A stretch of DNA of 64,000 bases from Erythrobacter sp. (GTDB taxonomy: Bacteria; Pseudomonadota; Alphaproteobacteria; Sphingomonadales; Sphingomonadaceae): positions 154,809-218,808 of the forward strand of contig JAACTC010000008.1 in assembly GCA_009993635.1 (NCBI GenBank), in the 5' to 3' direction. The notes beneath the pieces are model-generated. The model saw nothing but the letters and a program-made list of their open reading frames with translations. It ran no database searches and was not told the origin of the DNA. Positions 36,633 to 45,706 of the stretch are shown here, piece by piece; the stretch's first letter is position 1, and every line of letters begins with the position of its first letter. The translations under genes and the position numbers were made by a program.

Positions 36633-37661
36633 TCAGTTGCCGACGTCTTCCATCGCTTCCTCGAAGCTCTGGTCGGCCTCATCGCCTTCGACGTCGTCAG
36701 CCTCTTCGGCCTCCATGTCCATGTCCCAGGCTTCTTCGACTTCCGCAGCCGCTTCGCCAACAGCGTCTGCTGCCGCTTCCATCTCTTCCGCCTGCGCCAT
36801 GCTCTCGCGCAGGGCCTGTTGATCGACCCCCAGCAGCTCGGACGCGCGGCGCTGTTCGGCGGGTGTCAGATCTTCATAGCGACGCGGTTCGGGCAAGCCG
36901 GCCTCGGCATCCTCGATGCCTTCCATCAGGGCCGGCAATTGTTCGAGCAGGTTGGGGATCGACTGCATCATGCCCGAAATCACCTGCGGGTCGGTGTTGA
37001 TGACCAGGCTCTGGCTGGCATATTTCGCGCCTACCGGCGTGGCGAAGAACGCATTCAGGGCTGCCAGTTCGCTGGCGTCGAAGCGGCTCGCATAGGCTTT
37101 TGCCAACCCATCGCGCACGCCGGGTTCGAGCGTTGCGAAAACCGCGTTGGCCGCGCCGACGATCATGTCGAACTGCGCCTGCGTGCGCGTTTCGTAGACC
37201 GGGTCGAAAATCTCGGTCAGCTCGCCTCGCTCTTCATCAGACAATGCGTCCAGGTCTTCCGAGTACAGCCCGGTATACGCGGTCAGATCGCTCGCGCTCA
37301 TGCTGCCGCCGTCGGCTTCGGCCATTTCCATGATTGGGGAGAGGAAGGAGTCCATCATCTGGCCCATCATCTCGCCATAGACGCCTTCGGGTACCAGGCT
37401 CCCCGCGACCTCGGTCGCCAGCGGCAGCCGCGCTTCGGCTTCGGGGGTCAGCGGATCGGCCTGAAACAGGCCGCCGATAAGCGCGGCGACCATGGCCATC
37501 GCATCGGCGCCCGTCTCCTCGGTCGTGGCGGACTCATCGTCCATGTCGGCCTCGCCGAAGTCGGTCGCTGCCACTTCGAGGCCGCCGGTCTCATCCTGCG
37601 CAAAGGCGGGCTGCGTGAGCGCGAGCGAAACAAGCGCGGTTGCGAATGCCATAGTCTTCAT
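36633..37661 (-). CDS. Secreted DUF2059-like protein with acidic C-terminus
   Basis: 342 residues. The ATG at 37661 has GGGGGGA six bases upstream and starts a signal peptide (cleavage near AFAQ). The part with ELAALNAFFATPVGAKYASQS matches the pattern of DUF2059 proteins, whose role is unknown; a related pattern (EGVYGEMMGQMMDSFLSPIM) about 100 residues earlier may be a second copy. The last 65 residues are helical and strongly acidic (EEAWDMDMEAEEADDVEGDE). It is likely periplasmic. It precedes the helicase gene by about 40 bases on the same strand, but there is no obvious functional link. Confidence 0.75.
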   Translation of the reverse strand: MKTMAFATALVSLALTQPAFAQDETGGLEVAATDFGEADMDDESATTEETGADAMAMVAALIGGLFQADPLTPEAEARLPLATEVAGSLVPEGVYGEMMGQMMDSFLSPIMEMAEADGGSMSASDLTAYTGLYSEDLDALSDEERGELTEIFDPVYETRTQAQFDMIVGAANAVFATLEPGVRDGLAKAYASRFDASELAALNAFFATPVGAKYASQSLVINTDPQVISGMMQSIPNLLEQLPALMEGIEDAEAGLPEPRRYEDLTPAEQRRASELLGVDQQALRESMAQAEEMEAAADAVGEAAAEVEEAWDMDMEAEEADDVEGDEADQSFEEAMEDVGN

Positions 37662-37710
37662 AACGGTCCCCCCATTATCCAAAGCACGAAATTTCTGGCC
37701 CTTCCCGGAA

Positions 37711-39114
37711 TCAGTGTCCCGCCTGGGCCCCCCGTTCGAGGCCGGATAGCGACAATTGTTCGTCGATCTGCGCCATCAACCGCGCAAGCCCCTCTTCGCT
37801 CTCGCTCTCAGCGCGGGCGACCAGGACATCCTGCGTGTTCGATGCGCGCAGCAGCCACCAGCCGTCCGCGGTCGTCACGCGCACGCCATCCGTGCCATCG
37901 ACATCGGCCGGGCTGTCCGCCAGCCGCGCCTTGACCTCTTCGATCGCGGCGAACTTGCGGGCTTCATCGACCTGGAATCGCATTTCGGGCGTGTTGACGA
38001 GCGCGGGCATGCCGCCGCGCAGCGCGGTGACCGACTGACCGAGCCGGGCGGAAGCGGCGATCAGCCGTACCGCAGCATAAAGCGCGTCGTCGTATCCGTA
38101 ATAGGTATCGGCGAAGAACACGTGGCCGCTCATCTCGCCCGCGAGCGGCGATCCCGTTTCCTTCATCTTGGACTTGATCAGCGAGTGGCCGGTCTTCCAC
38201 ATCAGCGGTTCGCCGCCGTGCTGCGCGACATGATCGAACAGTGCGCGGCTGGCCTTCACATCGGCGATGATCGTTGCGCCTGCGCGCCTTTGCAGCAGAT
38301 CCTGCGCGTAGATCATCAGCAGCTGGTCGCCCCAGATCACCCGCCCCTCGCCATCGATCGCGCCGATCCGGTCGCCATCGCCGTCGAAAGCTACTCCGAA
38401 ATCGAGATTGTTACCTGCGACCAGCGCGCGCAGATCGGCCAGATTCTCCTCGACCGTCGGATCGGGATGATGATTGGGGAAGGTGCCATCGACATCGGCG
38501 TACAGCACGTGATGTTCACCGGGCAGCCGGGTGACCAGCTTTTCGAGCGCGGGCCCCGCCGCGCCGTTGCCCGCGTCCCATCCGATCTTGAGGCTTTCGA
38601 GCGACTCAGGATCGATCCCGTCGATTCCCTCCAGCAGCCGCTCGACATAGTCGTCGAGCAGTGGCCGGTCGGTCACATTGCCGGTCCCGTCTTCCCAGTC
38701 GCCTGCCGCAGCAATCTCGCCCAGCGTCTGGATGTCGGCCCCGAAAAACGGGCGACCCTGAAACACCATCTTGAAGCCATTGTAATTGGGGGGATTATGG
38801 CTGCCTGTTATCTGGATGCCGCCATCCACATCTTCGGCTGAGGCTTCCGCGTAATAGAGCATAGGCGTCGCGCCCAGCCCGATGCGCACCACATCGCAGC
38901 CGCTTGCGGTCAGCCCTTCGACCAGCGCGTGTTCCAGCATGGGGGAGCTTTGCCGCCCATCATAGCCGACCGCCACGCAGGTTCCGCCTGCGCGGCGCAG
39001 CAGTGTGCCGAAGCTGCGGCCGATGGCGCGGGCATCGTCGGCCTCCAGCGTTTCGCCGATGATGCCGCGAATATCATATTCGCGCAGGATGGTGGGATCG
39101 AAGGTGTGGCTCAT
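37711..39114 (-). CDS. Phosphomannomutase / phosphoglucomutase
   Basis: Alpha-D-phosphohexomutase of 467 residues that interconverts hexose 1- and 6-phosphates for cell-surface polysaccharide synthesis. Domain 1 starts with REYDIRGIIGETL and holds the active-site serine in GSHNPP (TGSHNPPNYNG). The metal loop is DGDGDRIGAID, the sugar-binding loop GEMSGHVFF, and the C-terminal phosphate loop contains LRASNTQDVLVARAE. This is the PgmG / AlgC type that accepts both glucose and mannose forms. The start is the ATG for MSHTFD, overlapping the stop of the J-domain gene by four bases (ATGA). Confidence 0.95.
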   Translation of the reverse strand: MSHTFDPTILREYDIRGIIGETLEADDARAIGRSFGTLLRRAGGTCVAVGYDGRQSSPMLEHALVEGLTASGCDVVRIGLGATPMLYYAEASAEDVDGGIQITGSHNPPNYNGFKMVFQGRPFFGADIQTLGEIAAAGDWEDGTGNVTDRPLLDDYVERLLEGIDGIDPESLESLKIGWDAGNGAAGPALEKLVTRLPGEHHVLYADVDGTFPNHHPDPTVEENLADLRALVAGNNLDFGVAFDGDGDRIGAIDGEGRVIWGDQLLMIYAQDLLQRRAGATIIADVKASRALFDHVAQHGGEPLMWKTGHSLIKSKMKETGSPLAGEMSGHVFFADTYYGYDDALYAAVRLIAASARLGQSVTALRGGMPALVNTPEMRFQVDEARKFAAIEEVKARLADSPADVDGTDGVRVTTADGWWLLRASNTQDVLVARAESESEEGLARLMAQIDEQLSLSGLERGAQAGH

Positions 39115-39407
39115 GGTTGCCTCGCAGTATCGGGGAGATTGTCGATCAACATATCGCGCGCGGCATTGGCCTCGTGCACCTGTGCGGTGGTGCCGCCCAT
39201 ATCGGGATGGACCTGCCGCACCAGCCGCTTGTGCGCTTCGATGATCTGCGCATGGCTTGCCTCGGCCGACACGCCCAGCAGTTTGCGCGCGCGGAACACT
39301 TCCTGAGCCTGGGTGGGTTTTGCGCGGAGAAATTCCCACGGCCAGCGCCCGAACACCCAGCGGCACAGCAGGCTGACCACCACCGCCAGGATGATGAAAC
39401 GGGTCAC
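39111..39407 (-). CDS. Membrane-anchored J-domain protein
   Basis: 98 residues. One N-terminal membrane helix (about 3-20) is followed by a basic turn and a short J domain (about 38-92) with the HPD motif at 67-69, which stimulates Hsp70 ATPase. The layout (single helix plus C-terminal J domain) is like mitochondrial Tim14/Pam18 and the bacterial homologues from which it may derive. The gene starts with GTG overlapping the mipZ stop (GTGA) and its stop overlaps the start of the mutase gene (ATGA). It therefore is translated together with both neighbours. The Hsp70 partner is probably DnaK; no dnaK is in this window. Confidence 0.87.
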   Translation of the reverse strand: MTRFIILAVVVSLLCRWVFGRWPWEFLRAKPTQAQEVFRARKLLGVSAEASHAQIIEAHKRLVRQVHPDMGGTTAQVHEANAARDMLIDNLPDTARQP

Positions 39408-40216
39408 GCCGCTTCCAGCGCCCGGCTTGCGCCCTCGGGCAGGGGCAGACGCAGGTTTTGCAGCAGCTGGCGCAGCTCCTGCCGCGCAACCAGGTGGCTG
39501 GTGCCCAGATCGCCCAGATGCCCCTTGTCGAGCAGGGTCAGGCCCGAGGGAAACAGCTCGCGGTAGATCACGCGTTCGGAAAGGCCGGAGGAAACCCGGA
39601 AGCCGACCCGCTTGCTGAGCTCGGTCAACGCGCGTTCGATACGGATCATGTTGCGCGCTTCGGTGTGTCCCGTACGGTTGCGCACCACGACCCAGTCCAT
39701 TTGCGGGCGATCCTGTTCGATTGCGGTCTTGCTGCGCGCCAGCCGGGCTTCCCAGATCGCTTCGGCGTAGAAGCTCAGCCGCCGGACCTTGAAGCTTTCC
39801 GCATCGACCTGTCCGATCAGATCGAAATCGACGAAGCTGTCGTTCAGCGGGGTGACCAGCGTATCGGCTTCCTTGGCAACATGGCGGGCCAGCGGATCGT
39901 CGCGGCCCGGCGTATCGAACAGCACGAAATCCGCGCCCGCCGCCAGCTCCTGCGTGCGCGCTTCGAGAGCGGCCTCGTCGCCATCGGAAAACACCGTGCA
40001 GGCCGCAGTCGGCAAGCTGATCTTGCGCCGCCGGGCGGTTTCGTCGCGATTCTCGAAATAGCGGTCCATCGTGCGCTGGCGGTGATCGAGGTCGATCGCC
40101 ACCACCCGTGCGCCCTGATAGGCGAGCGCAACCGCGACATGCACTGCGGTGGTCGATTTGCCGGTGCCGCCCTTCTCGTTGGCGAACACGATCCGGTGGG
40201 TGCGGCGGCCTGACAC
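39404..40216 (-). CDS. mipZ: Division plane positioning ATPase MipZ
   Basis: ParA/MinD-type ATPase of 270 residues that in Caulobacter forms a gradient from the ParB-marked poles and keeps FtsZ at midcell. Deviant Walker A KGGTGKST at 15-22 with the signature lysine at 15; the switch regions are VVAIDLDHRQRTMDRYFENR (over a strand and loop) and FVLFDTPGRDDPLAR. The DLDHRQ and DRYFENR sequences are specific to MipZ rather than ParA or MinD. The start is a GTG. It leads a coupled three-gene unit with the J-domain protein and the hexose phosphate mutase, and is divergent from panC with about 100 bases between. Confidence 0.93.
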   Translation of the reverse strand: MSGRRTHRIVFANEKGGTGKSTTAVHVAVALAYQGARVVAIDLDHRQRTMDRYFENRDETARRRKISLPTAACTVFSDGDEAALEARTQELAAGADFVLFDTPGRDDPLARHVAKEADTLVTPLNDSFVDFDLIGQVDAESFKVRRLSFYAEAIWEARLARSKTAIEQDRPQMDWVVVRNRTGHTEARNMIRIERALTELSKRVGFRVSSGLSERVIYRELFPSGLTLLDKGHLGDLGTSHLVARQELRQLLQNLRLPLPEGASRALEAA

Positions 40217-40317
40217 GTTTGGGCGATCCTTATCAAACTTTGCGAACGGCTGATTGCGGGACCGGGCCTGCCACGGCTAGGCCGGTCGCCCAATCGTCTA
40301 TCGGAGGGCTCTACCCC

Positions 40318-41193
40318 ATGCAATCGGCCATGCTCGCCATTCACCGGCTCGATCACTTGCGAACCACGGTCGCCGCGTGGCGCGATGCGGGCGAAAGCGT
40401 CGCCTTCGTCCCCACGATGGGCGCATTGCACGAAGGCCACCTGACGCTGGTCCGCGCGGCGCGGGAAAGAGCCGGTCGCGTGGTCGTGTCGATTTTCGTC
40501 AATCCGACGCAGTTCGGGCCGAACGAAGATCTGGATGCCTATCCGCGCACGCTGCAGGCGGACAGTGAATTGCTGGCAGCCGAAGGCGTCAATGCCTTGT
40601 GGGCACCCGATGCGGGGGCGATGTATCCCGAGGGATTCGCGACCAGCATCGATGTGAGCGGCGTCAGCGCAGATTTCTGCGGGGCGAGCCGGCCGGGGCA
40701 CTTCGCGGGCGTCGCCACCGTCGTGTGCAAGCTGTTCAATCAGGTGCAACCCGATTGTGCGCTGTTCGGAGAGAAGGACTGGCAGCAGCTCGCCGTGATC
40801 CGGCGGATGGCGCGCGACCTCGACCTGATCCGCCCCCGTGTCGATTCGATCATCGGCGTGCCCACCGTACGCGAGGACGATGGCCTCGCGCTTTCCAGCC
40901 GCAACCGCTATCTCGACGAGACCGCCCGACGGCAGGCCGCCGCCCTGCCCGCCGCAATGCGTACAGCGATCGCCGGGATCGAAAACGGGCAGCCGGTGGC
41001 GCAGGCGCTCGGCACGCTGGAGACCACGCTGCTGACGCAGGGATTCTCGCGGGTGGACTACGCAGCACTGGCCGATGCGGACACGCTTGAACGGATCGAT
41101 GCACCGGGCGCGCGCCCTGCCCGCCTGCTGGTCGCAGCGCATATCGCGAACACCCGGCTGATCGACAATATGGCAGTGGAGCCGCAGAGTTAG
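40318..41193 (+). CDS. panC: Pantothenate synthetase
   Basis: Joins pantoate and beta-alanine with ATP to make pantothenate for coenzyme A. 291 residues. The nucleotide-binding PTMGALHEGHL is near residues 32-42, IFVNPTQFGPNEDLDAYPR near residue 60, GEKDWQQLAVIRRM near residue 155, and SSRNRYL near 193 (KMSKS-like). GGAGGG lies nine bases before the ATG. It appears to be a single gene, facing away from mipZ. Confidence 0.96.
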   Translation: MQSAMLAIHRLDHLRTTVAAWRDAGESVAFVPTMGALHEGHLTLVRAARERAGRVVVSIFVNPTQFGPNEDLDAYPRTLQADSELLAAEGVNALWAPDAGAMYPEGFATSIDVSGVSADFCGASRPGHFAGVATVVCKLFNQVQPDCALFGEKDWQQLAVIRRMARDLDLIRPRVDSIIGVPTVREDDGLALSSRNRYLDETARRQAAALPAAMRTAIAGIENGQPVAQALGTLETTLLTQGFSRVDYAALADADTLERIDAPGARPARLLVAAHIANTRLIDNMAVEPQS

Positions 41194-41247
41194 GCAGCGC
41201 CTTCGCAGGCAGCGGTGGCGGTGTCACACGGATCATGCGGCGGGGAA

Positions 41248-41321
41248 TGGAGCGGGTAAGGGGAATCGAACCCCTCTAGCCAGCTTGGAAGGCTGGAGCA
41301 TTACCACTATGCTATACCCGC
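41248..41321 (-). tRNA. tRNA-Gly (anticodon TCC)
   Basis: Folds as a full cloverleaf on the minus strand: acceptor GCGGGTA with TACCCGC, D arm GCAT...ATGC, anticodon stem CCAGC/GCTGG with loop CTTCCAA (anticodon TCC), and T arm AGGGG/CCCCT with loop TTCGATT. The discriminator is T and the 3' CCA is encoded. Length is 74 bases including CCA. Confidence 0.97.
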
Positions 41322-41457
41322 CCGCTCACCCTTGCCTTTGCCACCGGCCGACGGTGCGCGTCAATCGCTTCTCGCCCGCCGTTCATCGTCGCAGCTTTGG
41401 CGGTGCCAAGCCTTTCTTGCTTGGCCCATGCACGGGAAACCGTCATGTGAGGCCGTC

Positions 41458-42360
41458 ATGGTGAAGTTGACCCATCTCCAGCGGCTGGAAGCCGAAGCGA
41501 TCCACATCATGCGCGAAGTCGTGGCCGACGCGCAGCGCCCGGTGATGCTGTACTCCGCAGGCAAGGACAGCGCGGTGATGCTGCATCTCGCCCGCAAGGC
41601 GTTCTATCCGGCGACCCCGCCCTTCCCGCTGCTGCATGTCGATACGACCTGGAAATTTCCGGAAATGTACGCGGTGCGCGATACGGCGGCCAAAGCGGCA
41701 GGGATGGAGCTGATCGTGTGGCAGAACCCGGAGGCGAAGGAACGCGGGATCAACCCGTTCGATCACGGCGCGCTGCACACCGATATGTGGAAGACGCAGG
41801 GGCTCAAGCAGGCGCTCGACCATCACGGTTTCGACGCGGCCTTCGGCGGTGCGCGGCGCGATGAGGAGAAGAGCCGCGCCAAGGAACGCGTGCTCTCGTT
41901 CCGTACCGCCTCGCACGCGTGGGACCCGAAGAACCAGCGGCCCGAGCTGTGGAATCTCTACAACACGCGTATCCGGCAGGGCGAAAGCGTGCGCGCCTTC
42001 CCCCTCTCCAACTGGACCGAGCTGGATATCTGGCAATACATCATGGCCGAAGGGATCGAGATCGCCTCGCTCTACTTTGCCGCCCCGCGCCCGGTGGTGG
42101 AGCGGGACGGGATGCTGCTGATGGTGGCCGACGATCGGCTTCCGCTGGCCCCCGGCGAACAGCCGCAGACTCGTTCGGTCCGCTTCCGCACGCTGGGCTG
42201 CTATCCGCTGACCGGCGCCGTCGAGAGCGAGGCGGACAGCGTGCAGGCGGTGGTGCAGGAAATGCTGCTGACCACCAGCAGCGAACGGCAGGGTCGCGCA
42301 ATCGACCGCGAGGATGGCGGCGCGGGCATGGAGAAGAAGAAGGCGGAGGGCTATTTCTGA
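41458..42360 (+). CDS. cysD: Sulfate adenylyltransferase subunit 2
   Basis: Small subunit of ATP sulfurylase, making adenosine 5'-phosphosulfate from sulfate and ATP. 300 residues from the ATG for MVKLTHL, preceded by GTGAGG. The PP-loop motif is [13 protein letters not shown] near residue 28; [22 protein letters not shown] and the C-terminal [14 protein letters not shown] are typical of CysD. Longer frames upstream are not supported. Its stop overlaps the cysN start by one base (TGATG). Confidence 0.97.
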   Translation: MVKLTHLQRLEAEAIHIMREVVADAQRPVMLYSAGKDSAVMLHLARKAFYPATPPFPLLHVDTTWKFPEMYAVRDTAAKAAGMELIVWQNPEAKERGINPFDHGALHTDMWKTQGLKQALDHHGFDAAFGGARRDEEKSRAKERVLSFRTASHAWDPKNQRPELWNLYNTRIRQGESVRAFPLSNWTELDIWQYIMAEGIEIASLYFAAPRPVVERDGMLLMVADDRLPLAPGEQPQTRSVRFRTLGCYPLTGAVESEADSVQAVVQEMLLTTSSERQGRAIDREDGGAGMEKKKAEGYF

Positions 42361-44285
42361 TGGCCGATGCGGATCGCCCCCACACATACCGGCCCGACGC
42401 GCTGATCGCCGAGGATATCGGTGCCTATCTGGCGCGCCATCGCGATGCGGACATGCTGCGCTTCATCACCTGCGGCAGCGTGGATGACGGCAAGTCCACC
42501 CTGATCGGGCGGCTGCTGTATGATTCGCAGGCCGTGTTCGAAGACCAGATCGACCAGCTCCAGCATGACAGCGCCCGGGTTGGCACCCAAGGCGAATCGC
42601 TCGACTTCGCATTGCTGGTCGACGGACTTTCCGCCGAGCGCGAGCAGGGCATCACGATCGACGTCGCCTACCGCTTCTTCGCGACCGAGAAACGCAAGTT
42701 CATCGTCGCCGACACGCCGGGGCACGAGGAATATACCCGCAACATGGTCACCGGCGCATCCACCGCGGATGCTGCCGTGCTGCTGGTCGATGCGCGCAAG
42801 GGCGTGCTCCAGCAGACCCGCAGACACGCGTTCCTCGCCCATCTGCTCGGCATTCGGCATGTCATCCTGGCCGTCAACAAGATGGATCTGGTCGACTACG
42901 CGCAGGGCACGTTCGAGCAAATTCGAGAGGATTTCGCGCGCTTCGCAGAGCAGCTCGATTTCACTCAGGTTACCGCGATCCCCATCTCTGGATTTGCGGG
43001 CGACAATGTCGTCAACCGTTCCACCGCGATGGGCTGGTATGACGGGCCGACCCTGATCGGCCAGCTCGAAGCTGTGCCGCTGGCGGGCGAGGCGCCCCGC
43101 CCGTTCCGGATGCCGGTGCAATGGGTCAACCGGCCCAACCAGGATTTTCGCGGCTTTGCCGGTCTCATCAGCGACGGGGCGATCAGGCCCGGCGATGCGG
43201 TGCGTATTCTCCCGTCGGGCGCAACCAGCACCGTCACCGCGATCGAGACGTTCGATGGCGGGCAGGACGAAGCGATTGCCGGCCAGTCGATCACGCTGAC
43301 GCTGGCCGACGATGTCGATTGCAGCCGCGGCGATGTGATCGTTGCCGCTGACGATCCGCCACAGGTGGCCGACCAGTTCGAAGCCAGTGTGGTGTGGATG
43401 GACCGCACCGCGATGAAGCCGGGCCGCGGCTACTGGCTCAAGCTCGGCACCCGCACCGTCACCGCGACCCTGCAACCTCCAAAGTACGAGATCGACGTCA
43501 ACAATCCGGTCGGCCCCGCAGCGCGGCTGGCTGCCAAGACGCTGGAGCTCAATGGTATCGGCGTGGTGGAGCTGCACACCGACCGCCCGATCCCGTTCGA
43601 AGCCTATAGCGACAGCAAGACGCTGGGCGGTTTCATCCTCATCGACAAGGAAACCAACGCCACCTGCGGGTGCGGAATGCTCAACTTCGCACTTCGGCGG
43701 GCGCAGAACGTGCATTGGCAGCAGACCGATGTGGGCCGCGAGCATCACGCCGCGATCAAGAACCAGGTACCGCGCGTGCTGTGGTTCACCGGCCTATCCG
43801 GTTCGGGCAAATCGACCATCGCGAATGCGGTGGAGAAGCGGTTGGCCCTGATGAACCGCCACACGTTCCTGCTGGATGGCGACAATATCCGCCACGGTCT
43901 GAATCGCGATCTCGGCTTTACCGAGACGGACCGGATCGAGAATATCCGCCGCATCGGCGAAGTCGCCAAGCTGATGGCGGATGCGGGCCTGATCGTGCTG
44001 ACCGCTTTCATCAGCCCATTCCGCGCCGAACGGCAGATGGTGCGCGAAATGCTGCCCGATGGGGAGTTCGTGGAGATCTACGTCGAGACGCCGCTGGAGG
44101 TAGCAGAAGCGCGCGATGTGAAGGGCCTGTACAAGAAGGCCCGCGCCGGCGAGCTGAAGAACTTCACCGGGATCGACAGCCCCTACGAGCCGCCGGAAAG
44201 GCCGGAGATCCGGGTCAACACGGTGGATATGAGCGTTGAGGAAGCCGCCGACCATATCATCGCGCAGGTCCTCCCCCTCAAATGA
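42360..44285 (+). CDS. cysNC: Bifunctional sulfate adenylyltransferase GTPase subunit / adenylylsulfate kinase
   Basis: 641 residues, a fusion of CysN and CysC. The CysN part (about residues 1-445) is an EF-Tu-like GTPase that drives APS synthesis: GSVDDGKST near residue 38, [11 protein letters not shown] near 116, NKMD near 172. The CysC part (about 465-641) phosphorylates APS to PAPS: P loop GLSGSGKST near residue 478, the [15 protein letters not shown] substrate region and [18 protein letters not shown] can feed sulfate reduction or sulfation of lipids and sugars; no reductase genes (cysH, cysI, cysJ) are in the window. It overlaps cysD by one base and cysQ by four. Confidence 0.97.
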   Translation: MADADRPHTYRPDALIAEDIGAYLARHRDADMLRFITCGSVDDGKSTLIGRLLYDSQAVFEDQIDQLQHDSARVGTQGESLDFALLVDGLSAEREQGITIDVAYRFFATEKRKFIVADTPGHEEYTRNMVTGASTADAAVLLVDARKGVLQQTRRHAFLAHLLGIRHVILAVNKMDLVDYAQGTFEQIREDFARFAEQLDFTQVTAIPISGFAGDNVVNRSTAMGWYDGPTLIGQLEAVPLAGEAPRPFRMPVQWVNRPNQDFRGFAGLISDGAIRPGDAVRILPSGATSTVTAIETFDGGQDEAIAGQSITLTLADDVDCSRGDVIVAADDPPQVADQFEASVVWMDRTAMKPGRGYWLKLGTRTVTATLQPPKYEIDVNNPVGPAARLAAKTLELNGIGVVELHTDRPIPFEAYSDSKTLGGFILIDKETNATCGCGMLNFALRRAQNVHWQQTDVGREHHAAIKNQVPRVLWFTGLSGSGKSTIANAVEKRLALMNRHTFLLDGDNIRHGLNRDLGFTETDRIENIRRIGEVAKLMADAGLIVLTAFISPFRAERQMVREMLPDGEFVEIYVETPLEVAEARDVKGLYKKARAGELKNFTGIDSPYEPPERPEIRVNTVDMSVEEAADHIIAQVLPLK

Positions 44286-45013
44286 GCGCCGACAGCGATA
44301 CGGATCTGGCAGCCGACCTAGCGCAGCGCGCGGGTGAAATCGCGCTCGCGCTACAGGCTGAGGGCAGGCTCGCGGGCCGCGAGCTGGGCGATGCGGGCGA
44401 CCGCGCGGCGAATGCCTACCTCATGGCGGCGCTTCGCGAGCATCGTCCCGATGATGGTATTTTGAGCGAGGAGGCCGAGGATGGCGACGCGCGGCTTGCG
44501 CATTCGCGCGTCTGGATCGTCGATCCGGTCGACGGCACGCGCGAATTCGCCGAAGGACGCGACGATTGGGCGGTGCATGTCGGCCTCTCGGTAGGCGGGC
44601 AGGCCTTTGCCGGTGCAGTCGCGCTTCCCGCGCTCGACATGGTGCTCACCAGCAAGGTGGCGGGCCGGGCTTCCATGCCCGCAACCGGCAAGATCGTCGT
44701 CAGCCGCAGCCGCCCACCGCAAGAGGCTTCCCGCGTTGCCAGGACGCTGGGCATGCAGCTGGTGCCGATGGGTTCGGCCGGAGCCAAGGCAATGGCCGTG
44801 GTGCGCGGCATGGCCGATGCCTACCTGCACAGCGGCGGGCAATATGAGTGGGACAATTGCGCACCGGTTGCGGTGGCGCAGGCGCACGGCCTGCACTGTT
44901 CGCGAATCGACGGCGCGCCGCTGCGTTACAACCGGCCCGATGTCGCCCTGCCCGACCTGCTGATCTGCCGCGCGGAGCTTGCCCAGCCCATCCTGAGCGC
45001 GCTGGCGAGCTGA
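44282..45013 (+). CDS. cysQ: 3'(2'),5'-bisphosphate nucleotidase CysQ
   Basis: Phosphatase of 243 residues that removes the 3' phosphate of PAP, the by-product of PAPS use, and so relieves inhibition by PAP. Metal site glutamates are in LSEEAEDG and the DPVDGTREF motif is complete; the last metal ligand is the Asp in [18 protein letters not shown]. It overlaps the cysNC stop by four bases, so sulfate activation and PAP removal are coupled. It converges with the OmpA-like lipoprotein gene, with 11 bases between. Confidence 0.94.
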   Translation: MSADSDTDLAADLAQRAGEIALALQAEGRLAGRELGDAGDRAANAYLMAALREHRPDDGILSEEAEDGDARLAHSRVWIVDPVDGTREFAEGRDDWAVHVGLSVGGQAFAGAVALPALDMVLTSKVAGRASMPATGKIVVSRSRPPQEASRVARTLGMQLVPMGSAGAKAMAVVRGMADAYLHSGGQYEWDNCAPVAVAQAHGLHCSRIDGAPLRYNRPDVALPDLLICRAELAQPILSALAS

Positions 45014-45024
45014 CCGCCGCGCCC

Positions 45025-45681
45025 TTACGAAGGGCTGCCCGATCCCGTCTTGGGCTGACCGCCCTTGGCAGGCGCGCTCGACTCTCCGGTCGGTGCTGCG
45101 CTCGGGCTCGGACTGGGGCTGGGGCCGGGGTCCGGGATGGTCGCACCTTCGGGCACCAGCACAGTCACTTCGACCCGGCGATTGGCCGCGCGCCCGCGTT
45201 CGTTCGGTTCGCCATTTGGAAGCAGATTGGGCTGCGCCGGGTTTTGCGAGCCGAATGCGATCACACGGATCGATTCCTCGTCCAGCCCGGCCTCCATCAG
45301 CCAGTCGGCAACCGCCTGGGCGCGCTGTTCGGAGACGCGCATATTGGCCGCATCGGTGCCGCCGGCATCGCTATGTCCGCGCAGGATGACCCGTTCGACC
45401 TGATCCCACTGATCGCTTTCGAGGATTTCCTTCAGCCGCGTGCGCGCGACTTCGCTCAGATCGGAGCCGCCATCGGCAAAGGGGATGGTGACGCGCAGCG
45501 GTTCGAGCGGGATTGGGGGACGTTCGACCTCCATCTCGGGCCGCATGATGGAGGTTTGCTCCTGCGCGGTTTCGACAGTGCTCTCGGTCGGAGTGGGCAC
45601 GGGTGCGGGCGCGGGCTCCTCGGGGTCGCAGCCCGCGACCAGCACTCCGGCCGTGATTAAGAATACTATCGGGCCACGCAT
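45025..45681 (-). CDS. OmpA family lipoprotein with C-terminal Pro/Ser/Gly tail
   Basis: 218 residues from the ATG preceded by GGAGGAG at six bases. A lipoprotein signal ends in VAGC (Cys18), then a Pro-rich linker (PAPAPVPTPTE), then an OmpA-like peptidoglycan-binding domain (about residues 65-180) with ILRGHSDAGGTDAANMR and NRRVEV. Unusually the domain is followed by about 35 residues of low-complexity Pro/Ser/Gly/Ala. It probably links the outer membrane to the cell wall, like Pal, but is not Pal: no tol genes are near. It is co-directional with the antiporter gene, 25 bases downstream of it. Confidence 0.87.
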   Translation of the reverse strand: MRGPIVFLITAGVLVAGCDPEEPAPAPVPTPTESTVETAQEQTSIMRPEMEVERPPIPLEPLRVTIPFADGGSDLSEVARTRLKEILESDQWDQVERVILRGHSDAGGTDAANMRVSEQRAQAVADWLMEAGLDEESIRVIAFGSQNPAQPNLLPNGEPNERGRAANRRVEVTVLVPEGATIPDPGPSPSPSPSAAPTGESSAPAKGGQPKTGSGSPS

Positions 45682-45706
45682 GGCCGCTCCTCCCTCGATT
45701 GCTCGT

